Part shown: piece by piece, positions 42,118 to 50,673 of the stretch | Layout of the letters: the number at the start of each line of letters is the position of its first letter | Position numbering within the stretch: position 1 is the first letter of the stretch | DNA from: Paenibacillus sacheonensis | Lineage (GTDB): Bacteria; Bacillota; Bacilli; Paenibacillales; Paenibacillaceae | DNA: 64,000 nucleotides | Direction of reading: 5' to 3' | Assembly (NCBI RefSeq): GCF_009909195.1 | Contig: NZ_JAAAMU010000006.1 | Coordinates: forward strand, 310,001-374,000 | Notes under the pieces: generated by a model | Seen by the model: only the letters and a program-made list of their open reading frames with translations | Databases searched by the model: none | What the model was told of the DNA's origin: nothing | Program-made: the position numbers and the translations under genes

Positions 42118-43154
42118 CGTGAATCCCCTCCTACCAAATAGCTGATCGTGGACAGCAGCTCGTCGTTGACCGCAACGACTTCTGCCAGCCGATCGCCGCT
42201 GAGCGCGGCCGTCCCGGCAATATGGACGGACAGCACATGCTCCGTGCCTAAAGGATAACATAGGATATAGACCTCCGCAATCTCCCGGCGGTTGAAGAAT
42301 ACCCATTCTCCGGTGCGAAATGCATCCAGGACGTAAATATTCGATGCCCCGGCCGACTTGCCTTCGTTGGCCTTGATCGTGTACGTTCGGCCCCTGCCGA
42401 CGTTGCCGCCCGCTTGGCGGACATGCATGTCCCCTTCCTTCCGCCAGACCGCAGCGCCGGTCGTCCGGAACCCGGCAGGCGCAAGGAAGGAATTGCGGAT
42501 CGCTTCGGCAAACGCCGCATACCGCTGCTCGCCGTCGAGAATCGCCGCGTTGCGCACGTACTCCCAGAAGAAATGAAGAATGCTCTGCTTGCGCTCAAGC
42601 ACCGACTGCTGCTCCGCCAGCTGACGGATCGGATCGGAATAGAGCGACTCCCGCTCGATGATCGTCAGCAATTCCCCGCACGCCGTATCGACGGCCGCCG
42701 TGAACTTCCCGTCGGTCCGCGTCCCGTATTCCAGCAGCGTTAGACCGGCCAAGTCCGAGGGCAAATGAAGCTCCGCCGCCCCCGAGCCGGCGGCGATTCC
42801 GTCGGGGAACGAAGGGATGTCGCGGGGGATCATGCAGTATACCCGCCTGCGGCCAAGCTTGCCCCAAAACAAGCCAAGCTCGAAAAGCGTATTGTCGCGC
42901 GTGACGAACGTCAGCCGGCCGCGAATCATCGCCACGTCCTCCGCCGCGAAAATAAACACGCCGAAATCATTGGCCGCCAGTTCCCGCTCCAGCGCTTCCA
43001 TCGTATAATCGCCGGCGCCGAAGGTTCCCGCATACCACGGATTAACCTGCGCCTTCCGCTCCAGATGCGAAGCTGCAGCCCGCGCATAATCGATCGCTTC
43101 CCGCGAGCAGCCGATAAATACGTTCGGCTTTCGCGCCCTTGTCGTTGTCGTCAC
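42114..43154 (-). CDS. TIR-like (PF10137-type) effector with a GAF-like C-terminal domain
   Basis: The product is 346 residues from GTG 43154 (AGAGGAG 8 nt upstream). Residues about 10-150 match the predicted nucleotide-binding TIR-like domain known as CAP12/Pycsar effector TIR: NVFIGCSREAIDYARAAASHL, DFGVFIFAAEDVAMI, and the catalytic-glutamate block DNTLFELGLFWGKLGRRRVY. Enzymes of this group cleave NAD in phage defence. A helical linker (PIRQLAEQQSVLERKQSIL) leads to a C-terminal domain of about 150 residues (ILHFFWEYVRNAAIL, TYTIKANEGKSAGASNIYVLDAF, VYILCYPLGTEHVLSVHIAG) that looks GAF-like, in the place of a sensor. No cyclase gene lies nearby. It is coupled to a 69-residue gene downstream. 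Confidence 0.78.
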   Translation of the reverse strand: MTTTTRARKPNVFIGCSREAIDYARAAASHLERKAQVNPWYAGTFGAGDYTMEALERELAANDFGVFIFAAEDVAMIRGRLTFVTRDNTLFELGLFWGKLGRRRVYCMIPRDIPSFPDGIAAGSGAAELHLPSDLAGLTLLEYGTRTDGKFTAAVDTACGELLTIIERESLYSDPIRQLAEQQSVLERKQSILHFFWEYVRNAAILDGEQRYAAFAEAIRNSFLAPAGFRTTGAAVWRKEGDMHVRQAGGNVGRGRTYTIKANEGKSAGASNIYVLDAFRTGEWVFFNRREIAEVYILCYPLGTEHVLSVHIAGTAALSGDRLAEVVAVNDELLSTISYLVGGDSR

Positions 43155-43411
43155 CGCTTCCGCTCCTCTACCGCAAGCACATACGTTCCGGTTCATTTTC
43201 TGCCATTCTACCATAGTTCGCCAGAGAGGGCATTAAAGTTTCGTTTAAACGCTCGCAACGGGATAGCAGGTCACGATTCCCGCGGCACGCTTCGGTAGCC
43301 GGCTTATACGTTGAAAATAACACGAACAAGGCGGGAGATTCTCCCGCCCCGATTGGCGAAACGGCACATCCGGCATCAGGCACGCGGCGAAGTTCGCTGC
43401 TCAAGCCGTTG

Positions 43412-43469
43412 CTTCTACTTCTACTTCTACTTCTACTTCTACTTCTACTTCTACTTCTACTTCTACTTC
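43412..43469. repeat. Pure hexanucleotide microsatellite
   Basis: CTTCTA is repeated almost ten times without a mismatch. It lies 5 nt beyond the stop codon of the PhyH-family gene at 43475, thus in its 3' untranslated region, and about 250 nt upstream of the TIR-like gene start on the same strand. Confidence 0.95.
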
Positions 43470-43474
43470 AGCTG

Positions 43475-44386
43475 CTATTCTCTCCCCAGCGCCTGCCGGA
43501 TGCTGATCTCCACCGGCGAATAATCGTCCGGGTTGCTGCGAGCATAGTTCATTCGGGCCTTCAGCGGCGTCTTCTGGTTGCACATGAACCGCGGGATGCC
43601 GGAATGGTTCTGCGAAGGCGCGTGGTAGAGGAACGGATGGCACAAAATAATGTCGCCCGGGGAAGCGGTCGTCTCGGCAACGCGCAGCTTGAATCCGTCG
43701 GCATCCGTATGCCACTCGTCCATGAACCGGCGGATGCGGTCAGGTTCCGCGGAGTCAGACGTTCCAGGCCGGCCGGTCAGCTCCGCCAAGTACGGATGCT
43801 CCAGGTTCAGCATGTCGATGCCTTCCTGCGGCTCCAGCCCTTCGGGGTGCTTCTTCAGGAACCTCGCCACTACCTTATGGGAGCCTTCAACGACCAGCGT
43901 GCCGCCGCCCCGCGGGCCGATCTCCGAGAACATGCACAGGCACAGGATGCCTTGATCGGGACTATCCACGTAATGGCGGAAATGCCCGCCGTCCCAGTGC
44001 CAGCCTTCCTTCGGCACGTCCCATGGACGATCGGCGCCGAGGGAGAAGTTGACCGGCCACCAGCCCCAAGTGGCGACGACCTCTTCTATCCCGTACACGC
44101 CCCGGTCGATCCAACGGCCATGCCCGACCACATCCTCGATGGCATCCGCCATCCGTTGCGTGTTGCAGCGGTCGAAGGCGCCGCCGTCATACGCTTCGCG
44201 AAGGTAATACATCGGCCGCTCCCACGTGCTCGGGTCGCCCCGGTCGACGCCGAACTGCGCCAGCTTATCCCAGATGAACTGCTGGCATTCCAGCGCCAAT
44301 TCGCGCGGGTAAGCCTCCTCGACCTTCACCCAGCCGCGCTCCATGAACTGCTCGATCTGCTCCTTGCTCAGTACCTTGTTTTCCAT
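43475..44386 (-). CDS. Phytanoyl-CoA dioxygenase (PhyH) family oxygenase
   Basis: The 303-residue product is a second PhyH-type Fe(II)/2-oxoglutarate oxygenase: EGWHWDGGHF (metal HxD), LCHPFLYHAPSQN (second metal His), and IPRFMCNQKTPLK with the 2-oxoglutarate-binding Arg. GGGTLVVEGSHK is a further block of the family. It differs clearly from the copy at 11035. GGAGGCGGAGACGC precedes the ATG. It lies 133 nt downstream of the sugar ABC-transporter operon on the same strand, separated by a weak hairpin, so it may be read through as the last gene of that operon and act on an imported or secreted metabolite. Confidence 0.85.
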   Translation of the reverse strand: MENKVLSKEQIEQFMERGWVKVEEAYPRELALECQQFIWDKLAQFGVDRGDPSTWERPMYYLREAYDGGAFDRCNTQRMADAIEDVVGHGRWIDRGVYGIEEVVATWGWWPVNFSLGADRPWDVPKEGWHWDGGHFRHYVDSPDQGILCLCMFSEIGPRGGGTLVVEGSHKVVARFLKKHPEGLEPQEGIDMLNLEHPYLAELTGRPGTSDSAEPDRIRRFMDEWHTDADGFKLRVAETTASPGDIILCHPFLYHAPSQNHSGIPRFMCNQKTPLKARMNYARSNPDDYSPVEISIRQALGRE

Positions 44387-44418
44387 TGCGTCTCCGCCTC
44401 CTGCGCCAAATCATGAAA

Positions 44419-44448
44419 GGAAGCCAGTGCCGCAAGAGCACTGACTTC
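44419..44448 (-). terminator. Weak terminator after the solute-binding protein gene
   Basis: GGAAG(C)CAGTGC and GCACTG(A)CTTCC form a stem of about 11 bp with a 7-nt loop, followed on the minus strand by CCTTTCATGATTTG. The U-tract is poor, so partial read-through is expected. Confidence 0.5.
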
Positions 44449-44519
44449 CCGGCTTGTTGTGAACGAAATCCTGGATTCCTTCATCACTGTAAAGCTTAAT
44501 TCACTGCGAAACGCTTGAA

Positions 44520-46124
44520 TTACTGCGCCGCTCTCCAAGCATCGAGCTGCTTCTGCTGCTCCGCGATGACTTTATCGAGACCGGCCGCTTTCAGCTTGTC
44601 GATGTACTTCGGCAGGTACACGTTCGGATCGAGCGTACCGGAGCCGAGGCCAGAGTTGAATTCTTTGCCGACGTTCGTAATCGCGGCGACTTCGGTCTTC
44701 ACGTTCGTCGGATCGAAGACGAATCCGAGCAGGACGTCGTTCTTCGCCGCTTTGTTGAAGTCGGCGAACTTTTGCCATTTCTGCGGATCTTCATTGGCCC
44801 ACAGATAGTCGTTGAACTGATTGCCGAACAGCCATGCTTGGTTCAGGTTGTAACCAGACGTTTGCGCCGTGACGCCGTCCGCGAAATCGATCGTATTCTC
44901 GCCGACTTTCTTGTAATGCTTGCCTTCGATGCCGAACGCGAGCAGGTTGACCAAGTATTTATCCGTATACATCAGGTTGAGGAACATCATGACGCGCGCC
45001 GGATCCTTGGACGTTCTGGAGATCGAATCCATGGAGCCTTGCGTATCGCCCGTGCCGACGATCGGCTGCGTGAGCTCGACCTGCACCCATTGCACGCCGG
45101 TCTGCGTGCTGACTTCGGCGTCCTTGCCCGGTTTCAGCTGCTCCGGATAAGCGAACGCTTTGCCCGCTTTCAACCCGCCGCTCAAATCCTGCAGCGTTGC
45201 CGCGTCTTTGTTGACGTAGCCGCTTTGGTACCATTTGTGAATGAGATCGTAGCCGGCTTTCGCTTCGGGCGTCTCGAGACCGTTGATCAGCTTGAAGTCG
45301 GTCGTTCCTTTCGGAAGACTGCCGCCTCCGCTTTCGAAATGGTCGAAATGGTTGAGGTTCCAGACGTTGAGCAGCGAGATGTCTTTGTTCAGATAGAACG
45401 GCGTAACGCCCGGCTCTTTCGCCTTGATGGTATCGAAGTAAGGCTCGAGGTCTTCCAACGTCTTGATCGTGCTAATGTCGATGGCGTATTTGTCCACGAG
45501 ATCCTTGCGGAGCATGACGCCGAATTGGCTGGCCATTTCCTTATTGATCGGCATGCCGTAGTTCTTGCCGTTCACTTTGGAGCCTTCGAGCAGCGCGGGC
45601 TCGATGACGGCTTTCGCTTCCGGCGCGTACTTATCGATCAGATCCGTCATATCGATGATGTTGCCTTGCGCGATTTTCGTCGTGAATCCGTTCCAGTTGG
45701 CCGTATACAAGAGGTCGAACGGTTCGCTGGAGGCGAACTTCAGGTTCATTTTGTCGTCCCAGCTGCCCCAGTCGATAACTTCCAGATCCAGGGTCACGTT
45801 GATTTTGTCCTTCAAATATTTGCTGGCTTCCGCGTTGACCAAGTCCTGGTCCTTCAGTGCCGCGGCGCCCGGGACGAACCATTTGATCGTGTACGGCTCC
45901 AGCTTCGACGCATCGGTCGCGCCGTTGTTCGCCGTACCGGTATTGGCCGCTCCGTCATTCTTGGTTCCGTTATCCGTATTCGTCGCTGCGGGGGTGCTGT
46001 TTCCGCCTGCATTGCCGCCATTGTTCGCCGTGCTGCCGTTGTTGCTGCCGCAGCCCGACAGTATCAAGGATACGGCGAATGCGGCCGTTAACGCGGTAAA
46101 ACCGTTTCTTTTAAGGCCTTTCAT
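44520..46124 (-). CDS. Extracellular solute-binding lipoprotein of a sugar ABC importer
   Basis: The 534-residue product starts with a lipoprotein signal (lipobox LILSGC) followed by a Gly/Asn/Thr-rich tether (SNNGSTANNGGNAGGNSTPA). The body is a family-1 solute-binding protein of the LplA type: YTIKWFVPGAAALKDQDLVN, LDLEVIDWGSWDDKMNLKF, TANWNGFTTKIAQGN, and a C-terminal DUF3502-like region (DPQKWQKFADFNKAAKNDVLLGFVFDPTNV). It captures an oligosaccharide or polysaccharide breakdown product outside the cell. GGGAGGG lies upstream of the ATG. It is the third gene of the permease-permease-binding-protein operon. Confidence 0.92.
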   Translation of the reverse strand: MKGLKRNGFTALTAAFAVSLILSGCGSNNGSTANNGGNAGGNSTPAATNTDNGTKNDGAANTGTANNGATDASKLEPYTIKWFVPGAAALKDQDLVNAEASKYLKDKINVTLDLEVIDWGSWDDKMNLKFASSEPFDLLYTANWNGFTTKIAQGNIIDMTDLIDKYAPEAKAVIEPALLEGSKVNGKNYGMPINKEMASQFGVMLRKDLVDKYAIDISTIKTLEDLEPYFDTIKAKEPGVTPFYLNKDISLLNVWNLNHFDHFESGGGSLPKGTTDFKLINGLETPEAKAGYDLIHKWYQSGYVNKDAATLQDLSGGLKAGKAFAYPEQLKPGKDAEVSTQTGVQWVQVELTQPIVGTGDTQGSMDSISRTSKDPARVMMFLNLMYTDKYLVNLLAFGIEGKHYKKVGENTIDFADGVTAQTSGYNLNQAWLFGNQFNDYLWANEDPQKWQKFADFNKAAKNDVLLGFVFDPTNVKTEVAAITNVGKEFNSGLGSGTLDPNVYLPKYIDKLKAAGLDKVIAEQQKQLDAWRAAQ

Positions 46125-46185
46125 ATAAACCCTCCCATTTTGGAAATAAAAATGCTGTTCGATATGCTAACCGGCCGGGCCGGGA

Positions 46186-47145
46186 TTAGCCTTTCACCGC
46201 GCCGACCGTCAGACCGGCGACAAAATAACGCTGGAAGAACGGATACGCCAGTACGATCGGTCCCATGCCGATGATGCACATCGCCATGCGTACGGTTTCG
46301 TTCGGAATCTTGGCGATCTCCGCCGCGCCGATGGCGCTGCTGCTCTGCGCGTTGGACTGCAGAAACTGAAGATTGCGCATGACGCGGTACATCATATACT
46401 GCAGATTGACCATATCGTCGTTGCTGATGTACACGAGACTGTTGAACCAGTCGTTCCAATACGACAGCGTATAGAAGAGGCCGATCGTCGCCATGACCGG
46501 CAGCGACAGCGGCAGCACGATACCGAAGAAGATGCGAAACTCGCTTGCTCCATCGATCTGCGCCGATTCGAGAATCGACGGATGGATCGTCTGCTGGAAG
46601 AACGTCCGCGTCGTCAGAACCAGGAAAGCGTTCATGAGCAGGCCGGGGACAATGAGCGCGAACAGCGTATCCTTGATGTGAAACAGATTCGTATAGACGA
46701 GGTAGCTGGGCACAAGCCCGCCGCCGAAAATCATCGTAAAGAAGATGAAGAACGAGAAGAAGCTCCGGAATCCGAAATCCATGCGCGACAGCGGATAGGC
46801 GTACAACGCCGTTATCATCATGCCGATTAAGCTGCCGATCACCGTTGTCGCGATCGAGATGCCGTAGCCCGTTAAAATTTTGTGCATGTCGAACGTGAGA
46901 TAATGATAGGCTGCCGTGCTCCATACCCGCGGTATCAACGAGTACCCGTGGAGGGTGATCGCATTCTCGTCGGACAAGGAAGCCGAGATGACGAGAATGA
47001 CCGGGAGCAGGCAGGCGCAGCTGTAGATGAAGAAAAACAGGTTGACGATGAGATTGGAGGTCGGCGAGATGCTGTTGATGCGTTTTGCTGCCGGTCTGGA
47101 AACGGCGGCCGCGGCTGCGGGGGCCTTCACGGTCGTTGTACTCAT
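46186..47145 (-). CDS. Sugar ABC transporter permease, YtcP-like
   Basis: The 319-residue product has six membrane segments and the family motif at ILESAQIDGASEFRIFFGIVLPLSLPVM, the EAA loop that contacts the ATPase. The N-terminus is extended by a Lys/Arg/Ala-rich cytoplasmic tail (KAPAAAAAVSRPAAKR). It pairs with the upstream LplB-like permease to form the membrane channel of a CUT1-type importer. No ATPase gene is in the window; CUT1 systems of this order usually share a common MsmX-type ATPase. GGGAAGGAGCG lies upstream of the ATG. Confidence 0.92.
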   Translation of the reverse strand: MSTTTVKAPAAAAAVSRPAAKRINSISPTSNLIVNLFFFIYSCACLLPVILVISASLSDENAITLHGYSLIPRVWSTAAYHYLTFDMHKILTGYGISIATTVIGSLIGMMITALYAYPLSRMDFGFRSFFSFFIFFTMIFGGGLVPSYLVYTNLFHIKDTLFALIVPGLLMNAFLVLTTRTFFQQTIHPSILESAQIDGASEFRIFFGIVLPLSLPVMATIGLFYTLSYWNDWFNSLVYISNDDMVNLQYMMYRVMRNLQFLQSNAQSSSAIGAAEIAKIPNETVRMAMCIIGMGPIVLAYPFFQRYFVAGLTVGAVKG

Positions 47146-47165
47146 GTGCGGATGTCGCTCCTTCC

Positions 47166-48116
47166 CTAAAATAAAGCGTTCTCTTTATTGATCTTGCGAA
47201 CGATCAGGTTGACGCCGAGCACGAGCACGAAACCGACGGCCGACTGGTACAAGCCCGCCGCCGAGGACATTCCGATGTCTCCGAGCGTAATGAGGGCGCG
47301 ATACACGTAGGTATCGATGACGTTCGTGGTCGGATACAGCACGCCGGCATCCAGCGGCACTTGGTAGAAGAGTCCGAAGTCGGCGTTCAAGATATGTCCG
47401 ACGGCCAGCAGCATCAGGATGATGATGATCGGACGGATCTGCGGGAGCGTGATGCTTATCGCCTGGCGCCACTTCGACGCGCCGTCCATCAGCGCGGCTT
47501 CGTAGTACTCGTTGTCGATGCCGATGACCGCGGCCAAGTAGATGACGGTGGAGTAGCCGATGTTTTTCCAGATGTAGACGATCGGCAGGATGAACGGCCA
47601 ATACTTCGGTTCGCTGTACCACGCGACCGCATCGAAGCCGAGCGGTTCGAGCACGTGCGTATTGATGAAGCCGAACTCCGTGCTGAGCATCGAGTAGCCC
47701 AGATAGCCGACGACGACGGCCGACAGGAAGTAGGGCAGGAACATCACGCTTTGGTAGTACCTCGCCGCAAACCGGTTGCGCACCTCGTTCAGCAGGATCG
47801 CGAAGGTGACGGCGATGACCGGCGTAATGGTAATAAACAACGCGTTATACAAGATCGTGTTGCGGGTAATCGTCCAGGCGTCCGACGTCTTGAACAGAAA
47901 CTTGAAGTTCGTGAAGCCTACCCATGGACTATGGAGAATTCCTTTGCTGTAATCGATGCTCTTGAAAGCAATGACCGTGCCGAACATCGGCAAGTAGTTG
48001 TTGACCAGCAAATAAATCGTTCCGGGCAGCATCATCAGCAGCAAGTACCGATTCTTGATTACCTTGCGCCCGAATGCCGCAAATCCGTTTCGTTTCGCTT
48101 CCGTGTTCAGGACCAT
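47166..48116 (-). CDS. Sugar ABC transporter permease, LplB-like
   Basis: The product has about 316 residues and six membrane segments, with YYEAALMDGASKWRQAISITLPQIRP as the EAA motif. YLLLMMLPGTIYLLVNNYLPMFG is the usual first segment, and ENALF at the end is typical. Together with YtcP-like permease and the LplA-like lipoprotein it makes a CUT1 importer. The start is inferred: an ATG at 48116 follows a GAGGTG that almost abuts it, so a nearby codon may be used; the frame upstream to 48329 lacks similarity. It is the first gene of the operon, following a long repeat-rich gap after the regulators. Confidence 0.88.
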   Translation of the reverse strand: MVLNTEAKRNGFAAFGRKVIKNRYLLLMMLPGTIYLLVNNYLPMFGTVIAFKSIDYSKGILHSPWVGFTNFKFLFKTSDAWTITRNTILYNALFITITPVIAVTFAILLNEVRNRFAARYYQSVMFLPYFLSAVVVGYLGYSMLSTEFGFINTHVLEPLGFDAVAWYSEPKYWPFILPIVYIWKNIGYSTVIYLAAVIGIDNEYYEAALMDGASKWRQAISITLPQIRPIIIILMLLAVGHILNADFGLFYQVPLDAGVLYPTTNVIDTYVYRALITLGDIGMSSAAGLYQSAVGFVLVLGVNLIVRKINKENALF

Positions 48117-48377
48117 CACCTCGTGTTCATATCGGCATGTTGGATTCGTTCTTAAGGTAATTGTAAGAGAGAAGGGCAGGCGCCCGATAGGAACAGAAGT
48201 GACAAAGATAACGTTATTATGACAAACCCCCGCCGAGTGGCAGGGGTCTGTTTGGGGTGGAGCCGGTGTGGTGCCTTGCGCGGGGTCTTGGCGCGGATTG
48301 TCGCTCCCGGTTCTCGATGTTGCTAACACTGCGTACGAATGGCCTTCGTTCCGGAGTGCTTTGGAGCTGCGCCCAGG

Positions 48378-48562
48378 CTAACGAGTCTAGCAATCGTTAT
48401 TTGGCTCGTTTGAGGTCTTTTGGAATTCTAACGATTTTAGGAGACGTTATTGGAGCCAAAACAGACCGAAACTTGCGATATGGAGACAAATAACGATTGC
48501 AGCACTCGTTAGAATTTCAAACCTTCGTTTTTATGCCCAATAAGGCTGCTGATGCTCGTTAG
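48378..48562. repeat. Four-box palindromic intergenic element, copy 3
   Basis: Four 23-bp boxes start at 48378, 48428, 48490 and 48540 (spacings 50, 62, 50, identical to copy 1). Boxes 1 and 2 read CTAACGAG/T...CGTTAT on the plus strand; boxes 3 and 4 read the same on the minus strand. The stretches adjoining boxes also agree when outer units are compared on opposite strands (TTGGC after box 1, TTTGRAATT before box 2). The segment 48117-48377, towards the operon, has no recognised feature. Confidence 0.85.
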
Positions 48563-48599
48563 AATCTTGAACGTGCGCTTGGCGAGCCACCGCATTATC

Positions 48600-48989
48600 C
48601 ATTCGCGTTCCGGCGTTCGCATCCCCGGCTACCGCCATGCCCCTTAGCGCTCCATCCGTTCGCCATCCAGCGGTCCCAGCCTCGGTTACCGCCTCTGGCT
48701 GCATTGCGCATCAAAAGTTCGTTGTCCCGTATTCGCAGTCCCGGCCGCATCTGGCCTGCAGAGCGCATTATCCGTTCGCTCTCCTGCATTCCCAGCCCCG
48801 GCTACCGCCCCCCGGCCTCATCGCACATCAGCGGTTCGCCCTCCTGCATTCCCAGCCCCGGCTACCGCCGCCGGCCCGCATCGCACATCAGCGGTTCGCC
48901 ATCCAGCGATCGCAGCCTCGGCTACCGCCCCCTGGCCTGCATCGCACATCATCGGTTCGCTCTCCGGCAATCGCAGACCCGGCAAGCCC
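48600..48989. repeat. Tandem 57-60 bp minisatellite, about seven units
   Basis: Units start with GTTCG at 48658, 48717, 48774, 48834, 48894 and 48954, with a poorer unit at 48600. Each has GTTCGCYMTCCWGC, then CAGCCYCGGCTACCGCC, and ends CATCGCACATCA or a variant. The last three periods are exactly 60 bp. On the plus strand a frame with 20-residue repeats crosses it, but this frame continues antisense through the response regulator gene and has no ribosome binding site, so I treat it as non-coding. Confidence 0.85.
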
Positions 48990-49050
48990 ACGGCACCTTG
49001 TCTGTCCTCCCATCGTCAACCTTGCTCCATGCGACGGCGCCTCCCGCAGC

Positions 49051-50673
49051 TTAGCCTACGATGCCCTGATAGCGCTTACGATACTCCTGGGGAGAGATGC
49101 CCACGGTCTTCTTGAACACCTTTCCGAAGTACGAGAAATTCTCGTAGCCCAGAGAGTCGCCGATATCGCTGATCTTCTGGTTCGACTCCGTCAGCAGGAT
49201 CTTGGCCTGGTTGATCTTGGCCAGGATGATGAAGTCCATGAGCGATTGGCCCGTTTCCTTCTTGAAGAGGCGCGACAGATAAGCGGAGTTCAAATAGACA
49301 TGCGCCGCGAGATCCTCCCGGTTGACGTCCCGGATATGCTGCCCGATGTACTTCTTCACCTTCTCGATATTGGCGCGATGGTCTCCCTCATGCTGGCTGA
49401 AATACTCCATCCCGGCCGTGAGCAGCCGCTCTGCCCAGCTCTTCAGGCGGGGCAGCGACCGCGTCGCGGAGCCTTCCCCGCTCAGCAGCTTGCTGCCGAC
49501 CACTTCCTTGGCGGGCCAACCCTTCCGATGGGAGACATGGTAAACCATGTGAAGAAGCAGGTAGTACACGGCCTCCAACGATTCGTTCGTGACCGGATGC
49601 CCCGCCAGCTCCTTGAATGCCGCGTTCAGCCGTTCCATGAGCTCCGCCTTCTTGCCTGACTCGAACAGTACGGTCCATTCCGCCCAGTCGATGTTCGCCG
49701 GTTCCTTCGCCTGCTTGGAGCTGCCTCGCTCGAAGCCGTGGTCGCGCAGCAGCAGGACCGCTTCCGTCTCCGCCACGTTGCTCTGTTCCATCTCGAGCAA
49801 AGCATGATAGGTACCCGTCAAACCGCCGATGGTCGAAGGCTCGCCTACGTAACAGGACAAGCGGCAGTAGAAATACGAGGAGGACGCCTTCATGTAGGTC
49901 CTGCAGACAGCCGTCAGCTCTTGCGGATCCATGCCATGCTCATCCTCGTAAAGCAGCACGAACAGAATGCCGCTCGCATCCCGAATAATGCAGCCGCCGC
50001 GGGATTCCAAGAACATTTCCTCGGCGCTCTTGAGCAGCGCGTATTCCAGAATCTCCTCGTCCCGCTTGCTGAATGCCTCGCGGAACTCCTCCACGCTGAG
50101 CAGAATCGGTCTCACCCGCGTATCGGCCTCGATCGGCAAGCCGTACGCTTCGATCGCCTGCCCGAGCCGTTCTTCGGTCATCATGACGCGCGCGCCCAGC
50201 ACGTCCTGCCAGAACTTCTCCCATAAGAGCGGCTTCTGCGTCTCCCAGAGCTGGGCGTATTTCTCGTAGCGCTCCGAATACTGCCGCTTGTCCCGTTCCT
50301 GCTGCAGCTTCTCGCATGCCCGCGAGACAACATCGGCGATCTGCTTGTGCTTGACCGGCTTCAGCAAATAATCGAAGCTGCCGAGCTGGAGCGCTTGCTG
50401 CGCATAAGCGAAATTCGCATGCCCGGTGAAGAAAATCGTCAGCGTATTCGGCTTGTGCTCGTTCACCCACTCCAGCAGCTCGAGTCCGTTGCTGCCGGGC
50501 ATCTCGATATCGCACACGATGATATCGATCTCGTTCGCGAGCAGCTTCTCCTTCGCGGATCCGACGCCGTAGGCGCTGAATAGCCCGGTCACGCCGATCG
50601 ACGCCCAATCGATACAGCTCAGAATGGCTTCAACGGCATATTTCTCATCATCGACCACGAGCAAGTTATACAT
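49051..50673 (-). CDS. YesN-type response regulator with AraC DNA-binding domain
   Basis: The 540-residue product has a receiver domain (YNLLVVDDEKYAVEAIL, phospho-acceptor Asp in IDIIVCDIEMPGSNG, TIFFTGHANF and the lysine of YLLKPVKH), a long middle region (about 130-420) and a C-terminal double AraC helix-turn-helix (VKKYIGQHIRDVNREDLAAHVYLNSAYLSRLFKKETG and ISDIGDSLGYENFSYFGKVFKKTVGISPQEYRKRY; quoted in part). Such regulators activate sugar-transport operons. Start at ATG 50673 with GGGGGAGACAGC upstream, overlapping the kinase stop by 8 nt. It probably controls the ABC importer 930 bp downstream. Confidence 0.93.
   Translation of the reverse strand: MYNLLVVDDEKYAVEAILSCIDWASIGVTGLFSAYGVGSAKEKLLANEIDIIVCDIEMPGSNGLELLEWVNEHKPNTLTIFFTGHANFAYAQQALQLGSFDYLLKPVKHKQIADVVSRACEKLQQERDKRQYSERYEKYAQLWETQKPLLWEKFWQDVLGARVMMTEERLGQAIEAYGLPIEADTRVRPILLSVEEFREAFSKRDEEILEYALLKSAEEMFLESRGGCIIRDASGILFVLLYEDEHGMDPQELTAVCRTYMKASSSYFYCRLSCYVGEPSTIGGLTGTYHALLEMEQSNVAETEAVLLLRDHGFERGSSKQAKEPANIDWAEWTVLFESGKKAELMERLNAAFKELAGHPVTNESLEAVYYLLLHMVYHVSHRKGWPAKEVVGSKLLSGEGSATRSLPRLKSWAERLLTAGMEYFSQHEGDHRANIEKVKKYIGQHIRDVNREDLAAHVYLNSAYLSRLFKKETGQSLMDFIILAKINQAKILLTESNQKISDIGDSLGYENFSYFGKVFKKTVGISPQEYRKRYQGIVG

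Noticed and set aside
48600-48989. CRISPR array
   Set aside because: Units are similar over their full 57-60 bp; there are no unique spacers between short constant repeats, and no cas genes are nearby.
48637-49659. A 340-codon plus-strand frame with 20-residue repeats across the minisatellite
   Set aside because: The repeats come from the 60-bp DNA units. The frame continues antisense through the response regulator gene and has no ribosome binding site.
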